Notes: generated by a model not told the origin, from the sequence alone. Counted from the first letter of the stretch, positions 26,591 to 37,639 are shown. The stretch is DNA of 64,000 nt from Cherax quadricarinatus (GCF_038502225.1 NC_091301.1:17102196-17166195), one strand, 5' to 3'. A program made the numbers and translations.

Positions 26591-27094
26591 AGTTAGCATT
26601 CACAGTAAAACAATTTTTCGTTTGCGAGACAATTATCAGTCATTACGTCTTTTTTCAGCCTTAGTTAATTTCCAAGTCGGCTGTCAATCTTTTTCTCCGC
26701 AACACCAGCAACTATATAATTACTCTGTTCCACACGTCACACGACTTACAACTCGTCTTGCTACGAAGAGAAATGAATATAAATTGAGTAACATCGTAAC
26801 GGCACTCACTCCCATGCTAATGCATACCTCCCATAGAGGCTTTAAAACATGAACAGAAAAAAAATCCTAACGAAAGAACTGTACAAAAGACATATTAAGT
26901 TGCCATTCCAGCGTCGGTCAATTTCAGTTTTCTCTTTGCGCTGCAAAAGTTACTATTGCATATTTGCTCTATTGCATTTATTGATTGTACTTTCCTTATA
27001 GACGACAATTTAACCTCACGTAACGTAACTTAACCAACTGTAACTATTTTGTTTAAAATAGTTTGTTGAATGATCACTTTTTCAATCCACCACA
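26005..27094. other. Anonymous DNA with short microsatellites
   Basis: Contains (ATT)n at about 26150-26215 and (TC)18 at 26550-26586. The small frame at 26622-26852 has no recognisable domain. Confidence 0.5.
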
Positions 27095-27109
27095 CTTGTG
27101 CGTTCACAG

Positions 27110-27345
27110 AGGCTTTCTATCGACTTTACGAAGCTCTACCCCTCAAGGAAGGTTCCTCGATGTTGGTGAGGGGCTCTTGATTTAGGGAATTGAATCTGTG
27201 CTCCAGTTCCCCGAATTAAGCCTGAATGCCTTACACATCCCCCCCCCAGGCGCTGTATAATCCACCGGGTTTAGCGCTTCTCCCTTGATTATAATAATAA
27301 TAATACGAAGCTCTACACAGAGCGAAATGCGTTCGGAATAAAAGC
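27110..27345 (+). mobile_element. Hammerhead-like Penelope repeat interrupted by a SINE
   Basis: With the SINE and one target copy removed, the flanks join as a TTTACGAAGCTCTACACAGA segment followed by GCGAAATGCG. This is the same CTGANGA-stem-GAAAC layout as at 5.8 kb, with GCTCT/AGAGC as helix II. Confidence 0.5.
27140..27303 (+). mobile_element. SINE-like retroposon, full-length copy with target duplication
   Basis: Same start (CCCTCAAGGAAGGTTCCTCG) and same 3' block (GCGCTGTATAATCCACCGGG, TTAGCGCTTCTCCCTTGATT) as the copy at 9641, ending in (ATA)n. Exact 13-bp target duplication TACGAAGCTCTAC at 27127-27139 and 27304-27316. Confidence 0.88.
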
Positions 27346-27503
27346 TTGCTCTGCACTCGTATCTTCAATTAATTTCATCTCTAAGTTCTTAGGAGTTAGT
27401 ATCGTTGACTGGTGGTGTTAAGGTGACGAATAATCTTAATGACCCTCGTATAGTCTGTAGGATTTAAGCCTAGAAAAACCCACCACCAACAATATCAACA
27501 ACA

Positions 27504-27642
27504 GCAACATCAGCAGAAACACCAGCAACAGTAACAACAATAAGAGGAGCAGCAGCAACAGCAGCAGCAACAACAATAGCAACAACAGCAACACTCAGGT
27601 ACACGAGATACCAGAAAAATGAAGGGTAAGGTTTCGCAGCGA

Positions 27643-27677
<35 letters not shown>
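27504..27677. repeat. CAA/CAG-rich tract and (GA)n
   Basis: Mixed CAACAG trinucleotides to about 27600, a 45-bp gap, then about 33 bp of pure GA. Confidence 0.85.
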
Positions 27678-27678
<1 letters not shown>

Positions 27679-28051
27679 CAGAGACTAATGAGAATGAGAA
27701 TAATCTAAGAAAAGAATCTTAGGAATTAACCTTTCATTAGTTACATTTATCAAAGGATATTACGCTTAAAATTTGACTCCCCACAAAATTATAGCATCAC
27801 ATTTGGAAATTAACTCAAATTAAACATTCAAAATTTAACAAATTACCTCTGATGTGGAATTACACTTGTGTTTCGTACGTAACTCTCTAGAAAAAGAAAA
27901 CCAGAATATTTTTTGGTGGAACTGATATTCATTGTTAATTCTCGGGTTAGATTAAATTGCAGTTAATAGACTAAAGGTTTCCAGTAAACAGGCCAGTGTC
28001 AGGGGCGGATATATTTCCTCCTCTAATTAAAAGAAGTACGAAGTTCTCTGT

Positions 28052-28054
<3 letters not shown>
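27678..28054. other. Anonymous AT-rich DNA
   Basis: No coding, RNA or repeat feature seen. Confidence 0.5.

Positions 28055-28105
<51 letters not shown>
28055..28105. repeat. (CT)n microsatellite
   Basis: About 51 bp of CT directly abutting the proposed mariner left end. Confidence 0.95.
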
Positions 28106-28108
<3 letters not shown>

Positions 28109-28194
28109 TATGAGGTGCTATCAAAAATTTCTCGGACTTGAGTTCTCGCCTGCTTCCTGGGTGAAATATGGCGGCTGTGTAGATCAAACTGCTT

Positions 28195-31100
28195 GGTAAG
28201 TTTCAGGAGCGTAGTGAGTTTCAGGAGCGTAGTGAGTTTCAGGAGCGTGGTGAGTTTCAGGAGCGTGGTGAGTTTCAGGAGCGTAGTGAGTTTCAGGAGC
28301 GTAGTGAGTTTCAGGAGCGTAGTGAGTTTCAGGAGCGTAGTGAGTTTCAGGAGCGTGGTGAGTTTCAGGAGCGTGGTGAGTTTCAGGAGCGTGGTGAGTT
28401 TCAGGAGCGTGGTGAGTTTCAGTAGCGTGGTGAGTTTCAGGAGCGTGGTGAGTTTCAGGAGCGTGGTAAGTTTCAGGAGCGTGATGTGCTTCAAGAGCGT
28501 GGCGAGTTTCAGGAGCGTGGTGAGTTTCAGGAGCGTGGTGAATTTCAGGAGCGTAGTGAGTTTCAGGAGCGTGGTGAGTTTCAGGAGCGTGGTGAGTTTC
28601 AGTAGCGTGGTGAGTTTCAGGAGAGTGGTGAGTTTCAGGAGAGAGGGGAGTTTCAGTAGCGTGGTGAGTTTCAGGAGCGTGGTGAGTTTCAGTAGCGTGG
28701 TGAGTTTCAGGAGCGTAGTGAGTTTCAGTAGCGTGGTGAGTTTCAGGAGCGTGGTCAGTTTCAAAAGCGTGGTGAGTTTCAGGAGCGTGGTGAGTTTCAG
28801 GAGCGTGGTGAGTTTCAGGAGCGTGGTGAGTTTCAGGAGCGTGGTGAATTTCAGGAGAATGGCGAGTTACAGGAGTGTGGTGAGTTTCAGTAGTGTGGTG
28901 AGTTTCAGGAGCGTGGTGAGTTTCAGAAGCGTGATGAGTTTCAAAAGCGTGGTGAGTTTCAGGAGCGTGGTAAGTTTCAAGAGCGTGGTGAATTTCAGGA
29001 GAGAGGTGAGTTTCAGAAGCGTGGTGAGTTTCAGGAGCGAGGTGAGATTTCAGGAGCGAGGTGAGTTTCAAGAGAGTGGAGAGTTTCAGGAGCGTGGCGA
29101 GTTTCAGAAGCGTGGTGAGTTTCAGGAGTGTGGTGAATTTAAGGAGCGTGGTGAGTTTCAGCAGCGTGATGAGTTTCAGTAGCGTAATGAGTTTCAGGAG
29201 AGTCGTGAGTTTCAGGAGAGTGGGGAGTTTCAGTAGCGTGGTGAGTTTCAGGAGCGTGGTGAGTTTCAGTAGCGTGGTGAGTTTCAGGAGCGTGGTGAGT
29301 TTCAGGAGCGTTGTGAGTTTCAGGAGCGTGGTGAGTTTCAGGAGTGTGGTGAATTTCAGGAGCGTGGTGAGTTTCAGGAGCGTGGTGAGTTTCAGGAGCG
29401 TGGTGAGTTTCAGGAGAATGGTGAGTTTCAGGAGTGTGGTGAATTTCAGAAGCGTGGCGAGTTTCAGTAGTGTGATGAGTTTCAGGAGCGTGGTGAGTTT
29501 CAGAAGCGTGATGAGTTTCAGGAGCGTGGTGAGTTTCAGGAGCGTGGTGAGTTTCAGGAGCGTGGTGAATTTCAGGAGAGAGGTGAGTTTCAGAATAGAG
29601 GTGAGTTTCAGGAGCGTGGTGAGGTTCCAAGAGCGAGGTGAGTTTCAAGAGAGTGGTGAGTTTCAGGAGCGTGGTGAGTTTCAGGAGCGTGGTGAGTTTC
29701 AGGAGTGTGGTGAATTTAAGGAGCGTGGTGAGTTTCAGTAGCGTGATGAGTTTCAGTAGCGTGATGAGTTTCAGGAGAATGGTGAGTTTCAGGAGAGTGG
29801 GGAGTTTCAGTAGCGTGGTGAGTTTCAGAAGCGTGGTGAGTTTCAGTAGCGTGGTGAGTTTCAGGAGCGTGGTGAGTTTCAAAAGCGTGGTGAGTTTCAG
29901 GAGCGTGGTGAGTTTCAGGAGCGTCGTGAGTTTCAAGAGTGTGGTGAATTTCAGGAGCGTCATGAGTTTCAGGAGCGCGGTGAGTTTCAGGAGCGTGGTG
30001 AGTTTCAGGAGCGTGGTGAGTTTCAGGAGTGTGGTGATTTTCAGGAGCGTGGTGAGTTTCAGCAGTGTGGTGAGTTTCAGGAGCGTGGTGAGTTTCAGAA
30101 GCGTGATGAGTTTCAGGAGCGTGGTGAGTTTCAGGAGCGTAGTGAGATTCAGGAGCGTGGTGAGTTTCAGGAGCGTGGTGAGTTTCAAGAGCGTGGTTAG
30201 TTTCAGTAGCGTGGTGAGTTTCAGTAGCGTGGTGAGTTTCAGGAGCGTGGTGAGTTTCAGGAGAGTGGGGAGTTTCAGTAGCGTGGTGAGTTTCAGGAGC
30301 GTGGTGAGTTTCAGTAGCGTGGTGAGTTTCAGGAGCGTGGTGAGTTTCAGTAGCGTGGTGAGTTTCAGGAGCGTGGTGAGTTTCAAAAGCGTGGTGAGTT
30401 TCAGGAGCGTGGTGAGTTTCAGGAGCGTGGTGAGTTTCAAGAGCGTGGTGAATTTCAGGAGAATGGTGAGTTACAGGAGTGTGGTGAATTTCAGGAGCGT
30501 GGTGAGTTTCAGTAGTGTGGTGAGTTTCAGGAGCGTGGTGAGTTTCAGAAGCGTGATTAGTTTCAGGAACGTGGTGAGTTTCAGGAGCGTGGTGAGTTTC
30601 AGGAGCGTGGTGAGTTTCAGTAGCGTGATGAGTTTCAGGAGAGTGGTGAGTTTCAGTAGCGTGGTGAGTTTCAGGAGCGTGATGAGTTTCAGGAGTGTGG
30701 TGAATTTCAGGAGCGTGGCGAGTTTCAGTAGTGTGATGAGTTTCAGGAGCGTGGTGATTTTCAGAAGCGTGATGAGTTTCAGGAGCGTGGTGAGTTTCAG
30801 GAGCGTGGTGAGTTTCAGGAGCGTGGTGAATTTAAGGAGCGTGGTGAGTTTCAGTAGCGTGATGAGTTTCAGGAGAGTGGTGAGTTTCAGGAGAGTGGGG
30901 AGTTTCAGTAGCGTTGTGAGTTTCAGGAGCGTGGTGAGTTTCAGTAGCGTGGTGAGTTTCACGAGCGTGGTGAGTTTCAGTAGCGTGGTGAGTTTCAGGA
31001 GCGTGGTGAGTTTCAAAAGCGTGGTGAGTTTCAGGAGCGTGGTGAGTTTCAGGAGCGTGGTGAGTTTCAGGAGCGTGGTGAGTTTCAGGAGTGTGGTGAA

Positions 31101-34100
31101 TTTCTGGAGCGTGGTGAGTTTCAGGAGCGTGGTGAGTTTCAGGAGCGTGGTGAGTTTCAGGAGAATGGTGAGTTTCAGGAGTGTGGTGAATTTCAGGAGC
31201 GTGGCGAGTTTCAGTAGTGTGATGAGTTTCAGGAGCGTGGTGATTTTCAGAAGCGTGATGAGTTTCAGGAGCGTGGTGAGTTTCAGGAGCGTGGTGAGTT
31301 TCAGGAGCGTGGTGAATTTCAGGAGAGAGGTGAGTTTCAGAAGCGTGGTGAGTTTCAGGAGCGTGGTGAGGTTTCAAGAGCGAGGTGAATTTCAAGAGAG
31401 TGGTGAGTTTCAGGAGCGTGGTGAGTTTCAGGAGCGTGGTGAGTTTCAGGAGTGTGGTGAATTTAAGGAGCGTGGTGAGTTTCAGTAGCGTGATGAGTTT
31501 CAGGAGAATGGTGAGTTTCAGGAGAGTGGGGAGTTTCAGTAGCGTGATGAGTTTCAGGAGCGTAGTGAGTTTCAGTAGCGTGGTGAGTTTCAGGAGCGTG
31601 GTGAGTTTCAGGAGCGTGGCGAGTTTCAGGAGCGTGGTGAGTTTCAGGAGAATGGTGAGTTTCAGGAGTGTGGTGAATTTCAGGAGCGTGGCGAGTTTCA
31701 GTAGTGTGATGAGTTTCAGGAGCTTGGTGAGTTTCAGGAGCTTGGTGAGTTTCAGGAGCGTGGCGAGTTTCAGGAGCGTGGTGAGCTTCAGGAGTGTGGT
31801 GAATTTAAGGAGCGTGGTGAGTTTCAGTAGCGTGATGAGTTTCAGTAGCGTGATGAGTTTCAGGAGAGTGGTGAGTTTCAGGAGAGTGGGGAGTTTCAGT
31901 AGCGTTGTGAGTTTCAGGAGCGTGGTGAGTTTCAGTAGCGTGGTGAGTTTCAGGAGCGTGGTGAGTTTCAGTAGCGTAGTGAGTTTCAGGAGAGTGGTGA
32001 GTTTCAAAAGCGTGGTGAGTTTCAGGAGCGTGGTGAGTTTCAGGAGCGTGGTGAGTTTCAGGAGCGTGGTGAGTTTCAGGAGTGTGGTGAATTTCTGGAG
32101 CGTGGTGAGTTTCAGGAGCGTGGTGAGTTTCAGGAGCGTGGTGAGTTTCAGGAGCGTGGTGAGTTTCAGGATAATGGTGAGTTTCATTGGTGTGGTGAAT
32201 TTCAGGAGCGTGGCGAGTTTCAGTAGTGTGATGAGTTTCAGGAGCGTGGTGATTTTCAGAAGCGTGATGAGTTTCAGGAGCGTGGTGAGTTTCAGGAGCG
32301 TGGTGAGTTTCAGGAGCGTGGTGAATTTCAGGAGAGAGGTGAGTTTCAGAAGCGTGGTGAGTTTCAGGAGCGTGGTGAGGTTTCAAGAGCGAGGTGAATT
32401 TCAAGAGAGTGGTGAGTTTCAGGAGCGTGGTGAGTTTCAGGAGCGTGGTTAGTTTCAGGAGTGTGATGAATTTAAGGAGCGTGGTGAGTTTCAGTAGCGT
32501 GACGAATTTCAGGAGAATGGTGAGTTTCAGGAGAGTGGGGAGTTTCAGTAGCGTGATGAGTTTCAGGAGCGTAGTGAGTTTCAGTAGCGTGATGAGTTTC
32601 TGGAGCGTGGTGAGTTTCAGGAGCGTGGCGAGTTTCAGGAGCGTGGCGAGTTTCAGGAGCGTGGTGAGTTTCAGGAGAATGGTGAGTTTCAGGAGTGTGG
32701 TGAATTTCAGGAGCGTGGCGAGTTTCAGTAGTGTGATGAGTTTCAGGAGCTTGGTGATTTTCAGGAGCGTGGTGAGTTTCAGGAGCGTGGTGACTTTCAA
32801 GAGCGTGGTGAATTTCAGGAGAGAGGTGAGTTTCAGAAGCGTGGTGAGTTTCAGGAGCGTGGTGAGGTTTCAGGAGCGTGGTGAGTTTCAGGAGAATGGT
32901 GAGTTTCAGGAGCGTGGTGAGTTTCAGGAGCGTGGTGAGTTTCAAGAGCGTGGTGAGTTTCAGGAGCATGGTGAGTTTCAGGAGTGTGGTGAATTTAAGG
33001 AGCGTGGTGAGTTTCAGTAGCGTGATGATTTTCAGGAGCGTGGTGAGTTTCAGGAGAGTAGGGAGTTTCAGTAGCGTCGTGAGTTTCAGAAACGTGGTGA
33101 GTTTCAGGAGCGTCGTGAGTTTCAGTAGCGTAGTGAGTTTCAGGAGCGTGGTGAGTTTCAGGAGCGTGGTGAGTTTCAGGAGCGTGGTGAGTTTCAGGAG
33201 TGTGGTGAATTTCAGGAGAGTGGTGAGTTTCAGGAGTGTGGTGAATTTCAGGAGAGAGGTAAGTTTCAGAAGCGTGGTGAGTTTCAGGACCGTGGTGAGG
33301 TTTCAGGAGCGTGGTGAGTTTCAGGAGAGTGGTGAGTTTCAGGAGCGTGATGAGTTTCAGGAGAGTGGTGAGTTTCAGGAGAGTGGGGAGTTTTAGTAGC
33401 GTGGTGAGTTTCAGGAGCGTGGTGAGTTTCAGTAGCGTGGTGAGTTTCAGGAGCGTGGTGAGTTTCAGTAGCGTGGTGAGTTTCAGGAGCGTGGTGAGTT
33501 TCAGGAGCGTGGTGAGTTTCAGGAGCGTGGTGAGTTTCAGGTGTGTGGTGAATTTCAGGAGCGTGGTGAGTTTCAGTAGTGTGGTGAGTTTCAGGAGCGT
33601 GGTGAGTTTCAGAACCGTGGTGAGTTTCAGGAGCGTGGTGAGTTTCAGGAGCGTGGTGAGTTTCAGGAGCGTGGTGAATTTCAGGAGAGAGGTGAGTTTC
33701 ACAAGCGTGGTGAGTTTCAGGAGCGTGGCGAGGTTTCAGGAGCGTGGAGAGTTTCAGGAGAGTGGTGAGTATCAGGAGCGTGGTGAGTTTCAGGAGCGTG
33801 GTGAGTTTCAAGAGCGTGGTGAGTTTCAGGAGCGTGGTGAGTTTCAGGAGTGTGGTGAATTTAAGGAGCGTGGTGAGTTTCAGTAGCGTGATGAGTTTTA
33901 GGAGAGTGGTGATTTTCAGGAGAGTGGGGAGTTTCAGTAGCGTGGTGAGTTTCAGGAGCGTGGTGAGTTTCAGTAGCGTGGTGAGTTTCAGGAGCGTGGT
34001 GAGTTTCAGTAGCGTGGTGAGTTTCAGGAGCGTGGTGAGTTTCAGAAGCGTGGTGAGTTTAAGGAGCGTAGTGAGCTTCAGGAGCGTCGTGAGTTTCAGG

Positions 34101-36262
34101 AGCGTGGTAAGTTTCAGGAGTGTGGTGAATTTCAGGAGTGTGGTGAGTTTCAGGAGCGTGGTGAGTTTCAGGAGCGTGGTAAGTTTCATGAGCGTGGTGA
34201 GTTTCAGGAGTGCGGTGAATTTCAGGAGCGTGGTGAGTTTCAGTAGTGTGGTGAGTTTCAGGAGCGTTGTGAGTTTCAGAAGCGAGATGAGTTTCAGGAG
34301 CGTGGCGAGTTTCAAGAGCGTGGTGACTTTCAGGAGCGTGGTGAATTTCAGGAGAGAGGTGAGTTTCAGAAGCGTGGTGAGTTTCAGGAGCGTGGTGAGG
34401 TTTCAGGAGCGTGGTGAGTTTCAAGAGAGTGGTGAGTTTCAGGAGCGTGGTGAGTTTCAGGAGCGTGGCGAGTTTCAAGAGCGTGGTGAGTTTAAGGAGC
34501 GTGGTGAGTTTCAGGAGCGTGGTGAGTTTCAGGAGTGTGGTTAATTTAAGGAGCGTGGTGAGTTTCAGTAGCGTGATGAGTTTCAGGAGCGTGGTGAGTT
34601 TCAGTAGCGTGGTGAATTTCAGGATCGTGGAGAGTTTCAGGAGTGTGGTGAATTTCAGGAGCGTGGTGAGTTTCAGTAGCGTGGTGAGTTTCAGTAGCGT
34701 GATGAGTTTCAGCAGCGTGGTGTGTTTCAGGAGAGTGGTGAGTTTCAGTGCGTGGTGAGTTTCAGTGCGTGGTGAGTTTCAGGAGCGTGGTGAGTTTCAG
34801 GAGCGTGGTGAGTTTCAGGAGCGTGGTGAGTTTCAGTGCGTAGTGAGTTTCAGGAGCGTGGTGAGTTTCAGGAGCGTGGTGAGTTTCCGTGCGTGGTGAG
34901 TTTCAGTGTGTGGTGAGTTTCAGGAGCGTGGTGAGTTTCAGGAGCGTGGTGAGTTTCAGTAGCGTGGTGATTTTCAGGAGCGTGGTGAGTTTCAGTGCGT
35001 GTTGAGTTTCATTAGCGTGGTGAGTTTCAGGAGCGTGGCGAGTTTCCGTGCGTGGTGAGTTTCAGTGCGTGGTGAGTTTCAGGAGCGTGGGGAGTTTCAG
35101 GAGCGTGGTGAATTTCAGGAACGTGAGGAGTTTCAGGAGCGTGGAGAGTATCAGGAGCGTGGAGAGTCTCAGGAGCGTGGTGAGTTTCAGTGCGTGGTGA
35201 GTTTCAGTAGCGTTGTGAGTTTTAGGAGCATGGTGAGTTTCAGGAGCGTGGTGAGTTTTAGGAGCATGGTGAGTTTCAGTGCGTGGTGAGTTTCAGGAGC
35301 GTGGTGAGTTTCAGGAGCGTGGTGAGTTTCAGTAGCGTGATGAGCTTCAGGAGCGTGTGTGTTTCAGGAGTGTGGTGAATTTCAGGAGCGCCGTAAGTTT
35401 CAGGAGAGTGGTGAGTTTCAGGAGCGTGGTGAGTTTCAGGAGCGTGGTGAGCTTCAGGAGCGTGGTGAGTTTCAGGAGCGTGGTGAGTTTAAGGAGAGTG
35501 GTGAGTTTAAGGAGCGTGGTGAGTTTCAGGAGCGTGGTGAGTGTCAAGAGCGTGGTTTGAGGAGCGTGGTGAGTTTCAGGAGCGTGGTGAGTTTCAGGAG
35601 GTTGGTGAATTTCAAGAGCGTGGTGAGTTTCAGTAGCGTGATGAGTTTCAGGAGCGTGGTGAGTTTCAGTAGAGTGGTGAGTTTCAGGAGCGTGGTAAGT
35701 TTCAGGAGTGTGGTGAATTTCAGGAGCGTGGAGAGTTTCAGTAGCGTGGTGAGTTTCAGTAGCTTGATGAGTTTCAGTAGCGTGGTGAGTTTCAGTAGCG
35801 TGGTGAGTTTCAGGAGCGTGGTGAGTTTCAGCAGCGTGATGAGTTTCACGAGCGTGGTGAGTTTCAGGAGTGGTGAGTTTCAGGAGCGTGGTGAGTTTCA
35901 GGAGCGTGGCGAGTTTCAGTACCGTGGTGAGTTTCCTTTCGTGGTGAGTTTCAGTGCGTGGTGAGTTTCAGGAGCGTGGTGAGTTTCAGGAACGTGGTGA
36001 GTTTCAGGAGCGTGAGGAGTTTCAGGAGCGTGGATAGTATCAGGAGCGTGGAGAGTCTCAGGAGCGTGGTGAGTTTCAGGAGCTTGGCGAGTTTCAGGAG
36101 CGTGGTGAGTTTCAGGAGCGTGGTGAGTCTTAGGAGCGTGGTGAGTCTCACGAGCATGGTCAGTCTCAGGAGCGTGGTGAGTTTCAGGAGCGTGGTGAGT
36201 TTCAGGAGCGTGGTGAGTCTCAAGAGCGTGGTGAGTTTCAGGAGCGTGGCGAGTTTCAGTGC
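28195..36262. repeat. 18-bp satellite, about 448 copies, with higher-order structure
   Basis: Unit GAGTTTCAGGAGCGTGGT. As 18 is six codons and the unit lacks stops, long frames open on both strands (SFRSVV, EFQERG, KLTTLL, PETHHA). These are artefacts of period, switching at 17-bp and 19-bp units. A 19-bp variant with GAGGTTTCA (or close) recurs at about 29044, 29621, 31368, 32377, 32864, 33297, 33730 and 34397. Successive distances equal a multiple of 18 plus 1, and it is preceded each time by the same AGGAGAGAGG...AGAAGCG variants. From about 34740 on, a 17-bp GAGTTTCAGTGCGTGGT unit is common and order is lost. Confidence 0.97.
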
Positions 36263-36363
36263 CGTCTGCGAGTCCGTTGAGGATAAACGGGCATTTTTCT
36301 TTTTTTGTCGTGTTATAAGTGAGTTGTTACGATTTTTTTGAGTAACAGAATGGAATCTTTGTG

Positions 36364-37200
36364 ATGAAAGCTCGCGTGCCGGCGCGCGTGTGTGTAAAAT
36401 TCTGTTTCAGGTTCTGTAAAACGGCTATTGAAACTCACAAAATGCTTCATCAAGCGCTTGCCTACGTATTAATGGGTCGAACACAATGTTTTGAATGGAT
36501 TTCTCGATTCAAAGCAGGACGAGCATCAACTGAGGTTTATAAACACACTGGTCGTCCTTCAACGTCTGAAACAGACGCCAGCACTGACAAGGTAAGGAAG
36601 GCTGGTCACGAAGATCGTCGTCAGAGTATCTAGGACATTGCAAACGCTGTGGAAATTGCTTATGGGTCTTGTCAAAGCATTTTTTACTGAAAATTTGGAC
36701 ATGAGGCGGGTCGCTGCGTAACTTGAACCCTGCTTGTTGAGTCAAGGCCAGAAAATAAACATTGTTTTCTCTCCAAAAACAACATGGCGGTGTTCGCCCA
36801 ACCTCCTTACTCCCAGATCTAACCCACTGCGACTACTTTCTCTTCCCCAAAATATAAGTGGCACTCAAGGAGCGGCGTTTTGACAAAGAGTAAAAAGGCA
36901 AAGAACAAAAAGGCACAATACCGTAAATGGAACAATACGCAAATAACCCGCACAATGGAAAGAGGAGCTTGCGACGACTTGGACCATTTACAAAGTGTGA
37001 CTTTATAAATGGTCCAAGTCGAACCGATACGTCGTCATAAGCTCCTCTCTCCTCTGTGCTGGTTATATATGTATTCTAAGCCACACTAGTCGCCATTGGG
37101 AAAGAATAGTTCCCAGAAATGTCTCAAGAAGTGGCAGAGGAGCTGTAATCATTGTGTTGCTCCCAGCGAGAGTACTTCGAGGAAAGTAAATTCAGCAAGA
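36364..37200 (+). pseudogene. Mariner-like transposase, broken and internally deleted
   Basis: The N-terminal part (36364-36633) reads VCVKFCFRFCKTAIETHKML, CFEWISRFKAGRAS, TGRPSTSETDAS and KVRKAGHEDRRQSI. This is the helix-turn-helix half of a mariner transposase. After a stop at 36631-36633 the frame continues as IANAVEIAYGSCQSI and, one phase over, MRRVAA. The central catalytic region holding the first two acidic residues is missing. Near 36810-36890 it resumes as PDLTHCDYFLFPKI, the third-aspartate motif of DD34D mariners, then ALKERRFD. After the foldback insertion, KCLKKWQRSCNHCV and REYFEESK (about 37110-37195) match the C-terminal end in two phases. Stops, frameshifts and the deletion make it inactive. 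Confidence 0.85.
36907..37077. mobile_element. Foldback element, copy 2, inserted in mariner
   Basis: The left arm reads AAGGCACAATACCGTAAATG then CAAATAACCCGCAC. The centre has GACTTGGACCATTTACAAAG and its complement ATAAATGGTCCAAGTCG. The right arm ends TGCTGGTTATATATGTAT. It lies between the third-aspartate motif and the C-terminal end of the transposase. Confidence 0.85.
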
Positions 37201-37439
37201 TGATTAGGTAGGTTCGGAAACTTCAATATAATAACGGAACAAAATAGAGTTTTCGAGTATTATCACTCATATCTTCTGAGGGATTACAAAAAGAGATCAA
37301 GGAAAATACACTTGTGCTGGGATCTATCGAGTCTTGGATCAAAAGGAAAAATGGTTTGGTTATAAACTGTGCCGCTCTCACTCTCAGCTGATGGCATCTT
37401 CACATCTTGTAGGTCTGAAAGTATTTCTATGTGAAGTGG

Positions 37440-37592
37440 TATGAGCAACTTTGTGGGTCCCCCAAAGACGCTAGGGTGGTGTGAGAGTCCCCCAAGGTCA
37501 CTAGGGTGGTGTGTGAGTCTCCCAAGATCACTAGGGTGGTGCGTGACTCCAGCAAGGTAACTAGGGTGGTGTGTGATTCCCAAAGGTCATCA
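37440..37592. repeat. 31-33 bp minisatellite, 4-5 copies
   Basis: CACTAGGGTGGTGTGTGAGT followed by CCCCCAAGGT, imperfect copies. Confidence 0.8.
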
Positions 37593-37639
37593 AGTACAGT
37601 GCGTGTGGGAGAGGGAAGAGAGCTGGGCCTGACCTTCCG

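Larger units (their letters stand above)
28107..37235 (+). mobile_element. Defective mariner-like transposon carrying an internal 8-kb satellite
   Basis: At the left, a TA is followed by TGAGGTGCTATCAAAAATTT and CTCGGAC (28111-28137), which looks like a mariner terminal inverted repeat, then a short 5' leader with ATATGGCGGCTGTG. The 18-bp satellite begins at 28195 and ends at 36262. Mariner transposase sequence then follows on the same strand (36364-37200), interrupted by a foldback element. A very diverged candidate right terminus (reverse complement of GGTTCGGAAACTTCAATA) lies near 37208-37225. The left end is recognised by general resemblance and the right end is weak, so the reading that satellite and transposase belong to one element is inference. 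Confidence 0.5.

Noticed and set aside
28193..35964. Series of long frames (SFRSVV, KLTTLL, PETHHA, EFQERG types)
   Set aside because: All arise from the stop-free 18-bp unit; they switch wherever 17- or 19-bp units occur and exist on both strands at once.
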